Of a stretch of DNA of 64,000 bases, positions 32,846-44,019 are shown in pieces. The DNA is taken from NCBI GenBank assembly GCA_914767715.1, contig OU612074.1, forward strand, positions 6,277,501 to 6,341,500, written 5' to 3'. A program made the translations under genes and the position numbers. This DNA comes from Membranipora membranacea. Lineage: Eukaryota > Bryozoa > Gymnolaemata > Cheilostomatida > Membraniporidae. Under the pieces are notes generated by a model that saw only the letters and a program-made list of their open reading frames with translations, did no database searches and was not told where the DNA came from. Position 1 is the stretch's first letter; each line of letters opens with the position of its first letter.

Positions 32846-35800
32846 ATGAATACGTTTTCAGTAACCCTCGTGATTTCTGCCATTATTGGTAAGTAAAGTC
32901 TGTGATTGTCTTTCAAATTGTTGCATGAAATTGGCAAGTAATACTGCTCTTCCATAACCAAACTATAAGTATTGTAGATACACGAGACCCTCTCTTAAGG
33001 TTGCTTAATCAAAGCCGATTCTGAGGGAAATTGATCACTTATGTCATATCAGGCAGTGACAGCAGATTAGAAACAAGCAAAAAGAAAGATATCAAGAAAT
33101 ATGCGAAAGTTTTGTTTTTGTTTAATAGGCCTCAGCTTAGCTGGTGGATACGGTCCAGCAGGTAAAGGAGGAAATGGAAACTCTGGAGGCAATACCAGAG
33201 ATATGGGACCAGGAAACATGGGACCAGGAAATATGGGACCAGGAAATATGGGACCAGGAGGATCAGGAAATATGGGACCAGGAAACGTTGGTGGTCCAAA
33301 TGGCGGAATCATATTCAATGGTATGAACAAGACCGATAATTGTACAATCTCTATAAATCAAGTCAACACAAATCAAAAAAGGCATACATATTCTGAAGAT
33401 AGTGAAGAAATATGGCCTATAAATCATTGATATGAAATCATGAACAAGTGGTAACATACACAGTATTGCTATATGAAGAAAAAATAATGAGTATGTTACT
33501 TTGTGTCAGAAATATAGCTGAAGTTCTGGCAGCTTTAACGTTGGCCATTGACTGACGTCCCAGTAACAACCTTTAAAAACACAGGCAAGCAATTTGAGAT
33601 ATGTTTACAAGGGGTCAGTTGTAGCATTACTGAAATTTTTGCCCAATCAAAGTTAAGAAACTGTTCCCAGCAATCATTCATAAACTGCCATATGCTTGTT
33701 CAAGATCAGCTAGATGTATTCCCAAAATTTATAAATATATAATTATTATCAATGCTGTAAACCTATAGGTTGTTGTATTTGTGGATTTTATATTCATGCT
33801 TTGCGCTTCAGTTGACTATACTTTTTATTTCTTTTTAGTACCAGTCCCAAGAATTCCAGATGTTGAGATTCCAGATGTCCAAGTTCCAAGTATTCCAGAG
33901 ATTGTAATCCCAGTTTTTCCAGGAAACGGACGACCAGGCAATGGTAGACCAGGAAACATGGGACCAGGCAACGGTCGACCAGGAAACATGGGACCAGGAA
34001 ATATGGGACCAGGAAACATGGGACCAGGAAACATGGGACCAGGAAATATGGGACCAGGAAACATGGGACCAGGCAACATGGGACCAGGAAATATGGGACC
34101 AGGAAACATGGGACCAGGAAACATGGGACCAGGAAACATGGGACCAGGCAATATGGGACCAGGAAACATGGGACCAGGAAACATGGGACCAGGAAATATG
34201 GGACCAGGAAATATGGGACCAGGAAATATGGGACCAGGAAACATGGGACCAGGAAACATGGGACCAGGAAACATGGGACCAGGAAACATGGGACCAGGAA
34301 ACATGGGACCAGGAAACATGGGACCAGGAAACATGGGACCAGGAAACATGGGACCAGGAAACATGGGACCAGGAAACATGGGACCAGGAAATATGGGACC
34401 AGGAGGACCAGGAAATATGGGACCAGGAGGACCAGGAAATATGGGACCAGGAGGACCAGGTAAAAATTTTGAAAACGATGCAATAATCTACCAAGGATCT
34501 ATCTTTCTAGGATAAATTGATCATCCAAAAGCAATTTATCATGTCCCTGAATAGAGCTATCATAGTTTAGGAAATTTTAATAAGCTGTCAACAAGATATC
34601 ACGTAAATTTGTTTAGAGAATATTTGTCTCATAAATGCTTTGCTGACCAATGATTCATGCTCCTTTTCAGGACGTACAGTTATTGACATCAATGTCCCAG
34701 CCCCAGAAATTCCAGATGTTCAAGTACCAAATGTAGTTGTACCAAACCCAAGTGTTCCAAGAGTTCCAGTCATCCGTATTCCAGATATCAGAGTACCAGA
34801 TGTCCAAACCGTAGACTTCACAATCACATGTGAGTATATGATATTTTACAATATTAATTTCCTGACTTTGTGTTGGTTGCTCTATATTGAGACCAACAAG
34901 CCCTGCAGAGGCAATACTCTCAACTTTTTTTCAAGTGATTATCAATTAGGCCCTACAATGAGTTAAATTAAAATGAATAGCAATAAAATTGCTTGCCTTG
35001 CCTACAAACGCTAAACTTAATTCTTTTGATTATAAAACATTGTTTTGCTTACAGTCCAAGGAACCTGGTCAGTGTGGGGACCATTCAGCAGATGCACTCA
35101 GCAATGCAACGGTGGAAGACAATCCAGAAGCAGAACATGCCAGAGACCAGCACGTGATGTTGGAAGATATCTCAGATGTGAGGGACCAAACACAGAAACT
35201 AGAGTCTGCAACACCCAATCATGCGCCGGTATGTTACACTGATAGATTCACAACCTTTTTAATTATGAGAGGTTTCTGATATTAAGTCACAAGTTTCATT
35301 CTGGCATGATGAAATGCTATTGCTCCGATAAGTTATATATAATATGTCAAGTAATAGATCAATATTCCTATGACCTTATTTCCTGTCTCATGCCAGATAT
35401 GAATGAGAAGCACTATAATAATATTTCATACTTAGCTCAAGGCTGCTCTTATTGCCTAGGGTTCTCTACTTTATATGCTTTATCATCATATCTTTACAGT
35501 AAATGGCATGTGGGGACAGTGGGGACCATTCGATTCATGCACCGCATCATGTGGAGGAGGTATCAGATCAAGAAGCCGAATGTGCAACAGACCCGCTCCA
35601 TCCAATGGTGGAACCAACTGTGCTGGAAAGAGAGTAGACATCATTGACTGTGGAAACATGAGATGCCCAACACCAGTTGTCAAGAAACCACATGGTAGGT
35701 CATGACCTCTGACCATCAAGTGTTTCTTTTTCTCTTTTGTTTCAACACAGAAATAGCGATACAAAAATGGCATGTCAATATGAAACTCTCATCAATTAAC

Positions 35801-35917
35801 AGTTATTGTTTGCTATTTCATCATGATTACAGCTAACTAGCTTTGCGTTTATAATCATTTATTACCCATTTCATCATAATATTACTATTTAATTATATTA
35901 CAGGTGACAAATACTAA
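32846..35917 (+). CDS. secreted protein with (NMGPG)n repeats and two TSP1 domains, 465 aa, seven coding exons
   Basis: Coding exons are 32846-32888, 33129-33320, 33839-34459, 34671-34829, 35055-35228, 35500-35694 and 35904-35917 (TAA), all joined in phase 1. Residues 1 to about 20 are a signal peptide ([14 protein letters not shown]...). Exon 3 (64 codons) is Gly/Asn-rich with four NMGPG units. Exon 4 (207 codons) starts IP/VP-rich ([13 protein letters not shown]) and then has about 30 pentapeptides. Exon 5 is VP/IP-rich ([15 protein letters not shown]). Two TSP1 domains follow: [18 protein letters not shown] and [18 protein letters not shown], each with six cysteines. The first lacks the Ser/Thr of the O-fucose site. 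The end is GDKY. The Gly/Pro-rich array suggests an elastic or adhesive matrix or mucus protein; that is inference. It is the longest member of the family in units A-C. Confidence 0.9.
33950..34458 (+). repeat. 15-bp coding minisatellite, ATGGGACCAGGAAAC/T
   Basis: About 30 direct copies of a 15-bp unit encode NMGPG in exon 4, ending in three 24-bp GGPGNMGPG variants. Units differ mainly at silent AAC/AAT and GGA/GGC positions. The same unit occurs four times in exon 3 (33204-33285). The array has no stop in several frames on both strands, which creates long spurious frames (for example WDQET and MFPGP runs) that should be ignored. Confidence 0.97.
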
Positions 35918-36255
35918 ACAGACCTGATGACTCGCTGTCATTACTGATGACATCATGTCAGCGGGAAAGATCTTCCCGCACTTCTTATTAATAATTTCAA
36001 ATATTTTGGGAATAATGGTCATTCAGTGAAAGTTACATGCAATGTTATTTGATTTCATGTTGGCATTATGTTTATGTTACAATGCCATATGATTTGTTGA
36101 TTTTTTGTTAGTTATTCTTGTTAAACACAAAGCAATTAGTGGTAGTATTTGAAATACTCTGAAAAGTTCTGTTTTCTATGTCTCTGTATTGCTGTAGAAT
36201 CTAGCTTTTGTTTGTTACTACATGTGTGAGCTGATCCTAAGCAAACACAAAATTC

Positions 36256-36261
36256 AATAAA
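36256..36261 (+). terminator. AATAAA polyadenylation signal
   Basis: AATAAA in TTCAATAAAAAATG lies about 340 bp after the stop of the NMGPG-repeat gene. It is the first good signal downstream. Confidence 0.65.
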
Positions 36262-36269
36262 AAATGATA

Positions 36270-37725
36270 AAACTTGTGAACAAATAATTTTTACATCTCA
36301 ACTCATACACATCCTTGAAACATCCAGTATGCAATTCAAATAAAGTAATCTAGCATAGATGTAAGTAGAAAGATCATAAACACTGTATAAATCTCGCTGT
36401 AGCTTTCACGAATAATCAAATTCTTACAAGAAGTGCAACTCCTTGACATTCCTACCAAAATGCATTGACTTAAAAAAAGCCATAGCATATGCTTTGAAAA
36501 GCTACATCTATTATTTGTTAGACAGAATAAACACTTCACAGTACCTGAAAATTAGAACAGGTGTATCTCGTCTAATTCCATGCAAAAAAGTCTTGTTTCA
36601 TGAGCAATACTAACATTTACTCAAAACATTTGCTGATTAGTGACAGTTTCTACAATATCAATGCATTCCGCCTGTGTAAAATATTCAAATGTAAAACTAA
36701 ACCAGCCCAGCAACTTTTTTATGCATAAACTGTTCTTGCCAGGAAAATGAATTAATTAATGAATGAATGGACATTCATTGCCTTAATGTTTCATGTTGAA
36801 TAAATTGTTCAGATGGCCGCTGTGATGAAATCGAATAAATCAATTTTGAGCTCAATTAAATGGACACGTTTTGCAATTGAATGCGTGTTATGACACACCT
36901 AAGTAAAGAGACAAATAGAGATAGAATAAGAAGTACCTTACTGTTCCTTTGCTACTCTTTTTGATCAAGGTTAAGGTACTGGGATATTTTATAACCATGA
37001 GTTGTCACAACATAGTTAAACGAAAAACAACTCCCGCGTACGTGTACCTGTACCCGTACAGTCTCAAAATCCAATAAGACATAATATCTATTGTTTTTTC
37101 TTCTGGCTTCCCTCAGCAGTCTCATATTTCACTCCATCTTTGTCTGAGTTGGTCCCAAATCTGTCAATTGACATTGGAGAATGATGAGGGATGTAAGAAT
37201 TCATCCATGAAAAATTGATCGACACTTCTTAGCTAAAATAAAAACATAACGTCCCATGGCTTAGCTTATATTGAATTATATTTTTTACTTTTTTTGTACT
37301 TTATTCAGGTTTTAAAAAGTAAGCATTGCCAGTGAAACAAATGTTTGACCTGGGTGTAGCTGATGATCAGAAACATACAAAATACACTCACCCAAGGGAG
37401 ATCAAATTAGTTGCTTGCATGAGAACAACAAAAGGTGGCGAATAATTATAAACAAACAAAATTGAACGACAGAAACATCACTTCACGAAAACTAAATATT
37501 TTATGAGTGCTGTGGCAGAATAAATTTGAAAATACAAAGCGTTTCCCCCTGGTACTCAGAAGGATAAATAGTACTTGTTATTTTGCTTCAGGACGCTGAA
37601 TTGATATTTTGCTCTTTGCTACAATCCATTGAGAGAGAGAGAGAGATGTGCTAAGTCGCAATATCAATAACAGAGAGTTTTCGGCAAGTTGCTTTATGAA
37701 GCAGTCCTTCTAGTCTTACTGTTAC
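36270..37725. other. intergenic plus probable leader of the first lectin-like gene; (GA)n at 37631-37645
   Basis: No gene is seen up to the acceptor GTTACAG at 37727. A pure GA run lies at 37631-37645, about 100 bp before the first coding exon, in its likely promoter or leader. No clear TATA box was found. Confidence 0.45.
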
Positions 37726-37742
37726 AGGACGGCAGAAGTAAG

Positions 37743-39126
37743 ATGAGAACACTGACAGCTTCTGCTGTGATGGCAGCTGTACTTATCTATGGAAGCTATC
37801 CTTTCTCATGTGAAGGTAGATATGATTAATTGAATATGATAGTGCTGTTACCAACGGAGTTTTCCATCAATCACTATGTTCTGATTTCTTAATGTAAATG
37901 ATACTTTATCTATTTTAAAAACTGCCTATTAGGGCAAAGAATGTATCTTCCGTTTATGTGTCAAGGCACATCTGAACTTGTCCCTTCATCAACCTAATGA
38001 TGTTTTCATTCAATTTTATACAGTTGATAATACGCTTGCACATACCAAATACTTTGGAATCGCCTATCCTAACAAAACGAGATATATGTCGAAGCACAGC
38101 CACTGTCTTAGCCTGTGTTCCTTTGAGGACACATGTGCTGCTCTCTACTATGATAAGATGGCGCAACTGTGTCACACTACAACAATCCCAATGGTGTTCA
38201 GTGATGTCTGTGGATTTGGAGATGAGGTAAAAACTGCTCTAGTCAAACAAGCAAAGGCGTCACACCTAACTAAGATGACTTTAGATAACACCACTGCATA
38301 TAGTGAGTCAGTACACTCTGGTTGTTGTGTTTTTTTTATTCATGTGGTGAGTGTGTTGGCTGATGAGGCTGCAATGATTGTTTAATCTGTGGTTTCTGGG
38401 GTGGCTGTGATGGGTGAAAGAAGGCTAGACTAACAGTAAATGTATTATAATTATCGCTCGTCTAGCCTTGATTCATCACTATAATCAGTGAAATCAAAGA
38501 GAGTTATCCGCTGATATGAATCAAGTACATGGTGGAACATGCCTGTATAAAATTTTTACTGAAATTAAAGATGATTTTTGAACAGGGTACATGTCAAAGT
38601 ACTGAGATTGGACAATCATTGTACTTCCGAATTCTTATCAATTTTGTTTACACAACTTACAGGGAAACAAGTGGTAGGAATCAATCTAGAAAGCTACTAT
38701 GATAATCAACCTCTAGCTTATATGGTGGAAGGTTATACCGGCAGAAGCATGTCCTTCATATCCCGACTCTTTGATGGCGATCTCACAAAATACAGCTTCT
38801 ACATCAACCTTGTCCGTTCAGCAATGGTTGTCGGCTTTAGTGTATACCCCTGTCAAAGATTCAACAATGATCCCCTCAACAATATTGTGATGAGTGTATC
38901 AACCACACATGATCAAACAGGTAATTTTTGCACCGAGCTGACCCAGCCAGCCGCTCATAACACATGGAGTTGTTACCGATGTACGGAGGGTCATGTGTTC
39001 GGTAAGGATCTCCCCACACAGGTTTACTACTCCTACGGGAAATATGTCCATTTCACATTCACTCAGGCAGCATCTCTGGATAGACTCTGTATCAGTGAAC
39101 TTCAAGTCTTATCTTTCAATTGGTAA
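37743..39126 (+). CDS. secreted PAN/Apple-like plus F5/8C (F-type lectin-like) protein, copy 1, 271 aa
   Basis: Coding exons are 37743-37815, 38024-38302 and 38663-39126 (TAA), joined in phase 1. A 5' UTR intron probably ends at GTTACAG (37727). Exon 1 encodes a signal peptide (MRTLTASAVMAAVLIYG). Exon 2 is a PAN/Apple-like module with HCLSLCSFEDTCAALYYDKM and LCHTTT and the usual cysteine spacing. Exon 3 resembles the galactose-binding fold of F5/8C and F-type lectins: MVEG...FYINL...VVGFSVYPC, an HIVMSVS-like strand, a Cys pair, and a terminal LCISELQV like CEVEV of fucolectins. Sugar or matrix binding outside the cell is likely, with a possible role in innate recognition. The ligand is not predictable. 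It is tandem with the gene at 41616. Confidence 0.85.
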
Positions 39127-39303
39127 ACATATAATAGTTTTTGACGCCATGTTCAATATTCGTAATCAGTAAAACTTTGCATTGATCTAGCCATAAAATA
39201 TAATATTGCCCGGTGGATTGAAAATGATACGAGTGTGCAGGAATTTGTTTTCTCATAGTTGTGCAATCTATATTTTGAAATATGTTCTTGACAATACAGA
39301 GTT

Positions 39304-39309
39304 AATAAA
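39304..39309 (+). terminator. AATAAA polyadenylation signal
   Basis: AATAAA in GTTAATAAACAAACG lies about 180 bp after the stop of lectin-like copy 1. Confidence 0.55.
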
Positions 39310-39319
39310 CAAACGATCT

Positions 39320-40740
39320 TGCATGACACAGAGGAATGGTTCTACTGTTAAGGGAGTTCGAGTTAACGTCTTATTCAGATTAAAAAAAATCAATGCTGCA
39401 AAATATAAATGATTGCTTCCTCTTTTCTCTGAATCACTCAATAATTCATAAATTCATCACTTTAAATTCTCCAAGTAACCAGGAGTACCAAAAAATGAAT
39501 AAATCAATGCTTTACATACATGATAACATGATAGCACTCCTGTATCACAATATTGTGCAAAATAACTTTTACCGTTTATTTACGGGCCCCACTGTCAGGT
39601 TAGGCGTAATAAAAGGATAAATGACAGCAACCGGGATGGAGATAAGAGAGATTTCATTGTATGGTGTTTTAACGCTCCCTATGGAGTTGCAACTACATCT
39701 ATTTATTAGTTTCATCGTTCACAGTAGACTAGATTCATCCTCACCGTTGGGACAACTCCTAACATAAGAAAGAAATCCTTCCGAGAAGATTTGTTTTCCA
39801 ATGGAGACCTCACATAACTATATCATAAGAAACTGCTTGAAATTGATATGTGTGCAGCCTTTGAAAGCTAATTGCGAAAAATGAGCTGAGATGCTAATGG
39901 TTGCATGGTCTTGAGTCTTCACGGTCCATTATGAGGTGCTTACTGCTGCCACCAATTGATGTGATTCCGGCAGTAATACCTGATGGTTGTAGACACCCTT
40001 TTTATGACAAAACAGAGGGTTGGCTGCCCATAAAGAGTGACGCAAGTTGCCTGAAATCCTCGCAATGAAAGTGTTGTACATCCTAGAAAACTAAGATGCA
40101 TCCTAGAGGTGAGGCCATGGTTGACCTCCTCATCATGGGTGTGCAGCAAGCTGCCAGAAACTGAGCCATGTACCAATTGCCCATCGTCAGTGACACTTCA
40201 CCTTAGCCAATAGGCTGAGAAGCGATGATTGTAGAAACAAAATGGGATTTCCCCCAAGTAGTAACACCGATAATGAGATTTCGCTCTAGGTCACTTAGGA
40301 TATTATGTTGAAAAGTGCAGTATATTAGTATTCAAGTATTTTAATCAATCTATTGATCTCAGCCTTCTAAACGGGCACATGAGCAGAGAGAAAAAAATGC
40401 TTGGAGTGTCTTGAGCAAGCTATAAAATAATCTATTCTTTTAATTTAGTGAGACATCCTCATGCAATAATAACCACACATCATTGTTGAGCTCTAGAAGC
40501 ATCAAATGATTTTCAGGAATTATGTCGATATTCTGAATCTGACAAACATTAGGGATTCAGCTCTTCTCTAAACTTTAGCCTTTAAACAAATAATCCTATC
40601 GCTGTCAGTATTTATTCACATTTGAAGTTGTGAATCTGAATGTTTAAATAATTCATATTCTGATACATATTGGCTGGCTATGATATTTTGCATTTGATCA
40701 CCAGGGATTGTATAGAAATCACCCGACTCACTTTGTCAAT
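39320..40740. other. intergenic, no supported gene
   Basis: Short frames only. About 39409-39450 (GATTGCTTCC, TCTCTGAATCACTCAATAAT) resembles part of the repeated block at 40741-41583 and may be a third fragment of it. Confidence 0.45.
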
Positions 40741-41583
40741 GGACCTTGTTGAGGAGAACAAAAAATAAATGTTGGATTTCACAGAAGGTCAGGTATTGTG
40801 ATGTATCTTAGTTCAATGAGTTCAATTTTTGATGATTGAAAGTCCAATTGTCCGGGGAGATCTATTCTAAGTTACAAATGGAACTTTATCTAATTTATTT
40901 TTCCCAAAATGCAGAGGATTCCTTCCCAATTTCTCGGAATCACTGAATTAATCATGTCTTCTCAAGGACTATCACCAGGTCATATAATAATTAAACATAT
41001 GGCCTATTTGAATCCTGTTAAGAGTGAAAGAATTTTCACTTGGATTCCACGAACATCATCTTATCTTTTATTTAATGTTGGATTTTTTATGCTCATTTTG
41101 AACTACCAAACAATGTTACCATAAAATTGGTTTAAAAATTAAATTTGAATAATAAATTTTGTAAATAGACCTTGTTGACGAGAGCGCAAACCCATTTTGG
41201 ATCTGATAGAAGGTCAGGTATGTGATGTATGAATCTGAATTCGATGAGTTCAACTTTTGTGGATAAAAGGTCCAATTATCCCGGGAGATCAATTCTAAAA
41301 TACAGATGAAACTTTATCTAATTTATTTCTCCCAAAATGCAAATGATTGCTTTTCAATTTCTCTGAATCCCTGAATAAATAATGCCTGTTAAAGGTCTAT
41401 TACCAGTTCATATTAAAATGATAAAGCATTATAAAGCCTATTTGAAGCCTGATACCAATGAGATAATGTTAACTGGGATTCCACGAAGCTTGTCTCATTT
41501 ATTATTTAATGTTGTCTTTTTCAAGCTCATTTTGAACAGCTAAAGAATTTTACAATGATATCGGTTTAAAAATCCAATTTGAA
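40741..41583. repeat. direct duplication, two ~415-bp copies
   Basis: 40741-41157 and 41168-41583 align along their length at moderate divergence. Shared blocks include GACCTTGTTGA, AGAAGGTCAGGTAT, ACTTTATCTAATTTATTT, CCCAAAATGCA, GGATTCCACGAA and GCTCATTTTGAAC. The second copy ends about 30 bp before exon 1 of the lectin-like gene at 41616. Confidence 0.88.
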
Positions 41584-41615
41584 AGTGGAGCAGTACAAGC
41601 TTGCAGGGAATAATC

Positions 41616-43826
41616 ATGAGAGTGACAGCAGCTGCTGCTTTGTTGGCTGTTCTGTTTATTTGTAGAAGCTATTCTTTCTCATGTGGAGGTAAATATGATA
41701 TCACAATTAATAAGAAATACTTCTAGGTTTTGAATCGATCAATATAGACATTTTTAGGGAGATAATTGGAATTAAAAGCCCAACAAGCTACCACTTCTAT
41801 ATGTTTCTTAAAACTGATTCTTTCCATGTGAATTAAAAACAAATATAATTTGTATTTAAGAGGACATTGTACAATAGTAGATAACTTCACTTAATTGAGT
41901 AGATAGACGCTGTAGCTTTTTGGGCTTTTTGAGTAGCCTACATGTTCATAAATACCTGTGCAGAGGGTAAGATCTAATATAGATATAGATATAACACTAG
42001 TTATCTTATTTCACAAAGAGATGATATGAATTTTTAATTTTATATCATTCCAAAGCTACCACAGGACAAGCCAATGGCTATATATTGCTTTTGTCTTTCA
42101 ATGGACATTAACAAGAAACTTTTATTTATTGACTATTTAATACTCATGTACATCACTAATTACTGATTTTGTTGGGATATTCTCAATTTCTTGAGTTAAG
42201 TATAAGCCAGTTCTCCATCAGTTTTGCTTTGAGCCTGTAACAAGTTGAATTATCCAACTCTGTGCAGAGTCAAATTGTATGTCCTGTCTTGCACACCATT
42301 CATGTTTTTATACTGGTCAGAAATTTTACTCCATACTCATTTCATCTTTCAGATTACAACTTGATTGCACAGACCAAGTACTTTGGAATTGCCTATCCAA
42401 ACAAAACGAGATACATGTCTAAACATGGCCATTGCCTTAGTCTGTGTTCCTTTGAGGACACATGTGCTGCTCTCTACTATGATAAGATGAGACAACTCTG
42501 TTATACTACAACGATTCCAACAGTCTTTGAGGATGTTTGTGGCATTAGCGATGAGGTCAAACATGCAAAAGTCAAACAAGGGAAAGTTCTTCAGCTGACA
42601 ATGATGAGAGTGAATAACACGACAGCTCAGGGTAAGTGATTAAGCTTGATTTCATGAGAGCAGTGACAAGGCTTGTGACAAAGTTCACATGAATTATGCT
42701 AACCCCAGCGGCCCGTAGACACTAAAGACATTTTTTTGGCTCAGTACAGAGGCCTACCCTTCCCTTGGCTACAAAGTAGCTGGAGAGCGCAAGATAATGA
42801 AGCAACAGATCATTTTTAGAATACTGCTGGATCAGCACTGTCAACACTTGAGTTTTTGTTATGGCCGTGTTGCCACTTGAGGTAAATGGAAGCCGGTCAC
42901 AATGGCCGAAGGATTGAGTAGCAGGACCGGAACTCATCATGTGACAATAAACATGTGGTATGAATCATTGCTAGAAACTTATAAAGAGGTAAATAGGCTG
43001 TAAGTGTGATAAACCAATATGTTAGCAATAACATTTGTATGACAAAAATTTTGACGGCCCGAATGGGCATATGCTGAATGGGACATGTCATACAAAACTT
43101 GTGGCCTATACAGCAGTGTCGAGGGTGCCATAGAGGCCATGCCTGTTCTGAAGCACTGCTCTCTAACACGCTGTGGGGCACCTTATCTTGCTGATCAGTT
43201 TTGAGTTCAACATATTTAAAATATGCCGTAGATTGAACTATTGACTGCACCGCTAAACCCTCTTTTACTGATTTTTTCCTAAAGTTTACTACTGGTAATA
43301 CTGAACTGGATTTGTCTTGTTATAAGGTCAAGTTCTGGTTTGAATTGATTGATGGGTTTGTACTTTGTTGGCAGGCAAAATAGTGGAAGGTAATGGTGAA
43401 GCTGACCTTTCTTCACACCCTTGGTCTCATTTGGTGGATGGAAGCCTCGGCCCATATTATTTAACTGACCTACTTTCTTGGAATTCCAACGATAAAGACT
43501 TTTACATTGACCTTGGCAGTTCTTTCATGGTGGTCGGTTTTCGTGTGTATCCCTGTGCTGTTTGGGGTAGTGATAACCTGAACCACATCGTGATGAGTGT
43601 ATCAAACTCAACCGAACAAACTGGTAATGTCTGCACCGAGATGACCCAGCCAGCAGCTCACAACTCATGGAATTGTTACCCATGTACAGAGGGTCAAGTG
43701 ATCGGTCAGGACCTCCCCACTCAGGTCTACTATTCCTTCGGGAGATATGTTCATTTTACATTCACTCAGGATGCTAATATGAACTACCTATGTATAAATG
43801 AACTTGAGGTCAAATCATTAAATTGA
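41616..43826 (+). CDS. secreted PAN/Apple-like plus F5/8C (F-type lectin-like) protein, copy 2, 267 aa
   Basis: Coding exons are 41616-41688, 42353-42631 and 43375-43826 (TGA), with the same phase-1 structure and the same lengths for exons 1 and 2 as copy 1. A 5' UTR acceptor TTGCAG precedes at 41601-41606. The signal peptide is MRVTAAAALLAVLFIC. Exon 2 conserves KYFGIAYPNKTRYMSK and CSFEDTCAALYYDKM. Exon 3 conserves HLVDG, FYIDLGSSFMVVGFRVYPC, HIVMSVSNSTEQTGNVC, the CYPCTEG Cys pair and LCINELEV. The LVDG...DL...V.GF.VY pattern is closer to the F5/8C/F-type consensus than copy 1. Introns are several times longer than in copy 1. A product secreted for carbohydrate or matrix binding is the likely role. 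Confidence 0.86.
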
Positions 43827-44011
43827 GTAAGTGACATAAATATTTTTATTGTTATTAAAACTGAATTCTATATATCAAGGAAATCATTACTCTAAAACTA
43901 ACCCACTGAGTTTCTTGTCGCTGATGTCAACTATTTTCTTATTTTCTTTTGATGAAGATGTAGCTTCATTAAGTCTATGAGAAATATAATACATCATTAG
44001 TTACGGTGAAA

Positions 44012-44017
44012 AATAAA
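44012..44017 (+). terminator. AATAAA polyadenylation signal
   Basis: AATAAA in GAAAAATAAAATTG lies about 185 bp after the stop of lectin-like copy 2. Confidence 0.6.
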
Positions 44018-44019
44018 AT

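Noticed and set aside
33794-34494. Long open frames of 180-229 codons on both strands (WDQET, FLVPC, FPGPM and SWSH repeats)
   Set aside because: They are shadows of the stop-free 15-bp minisatellite in exon 4 of the plus-strand gene; only the NMGPG frame joins to conserved exons with matching phases.
42722-43250. Minus-strand frames in intron 2 of lectin-like copy 2
   Set aside because: No domain, no splice partners; intronic chance frames.
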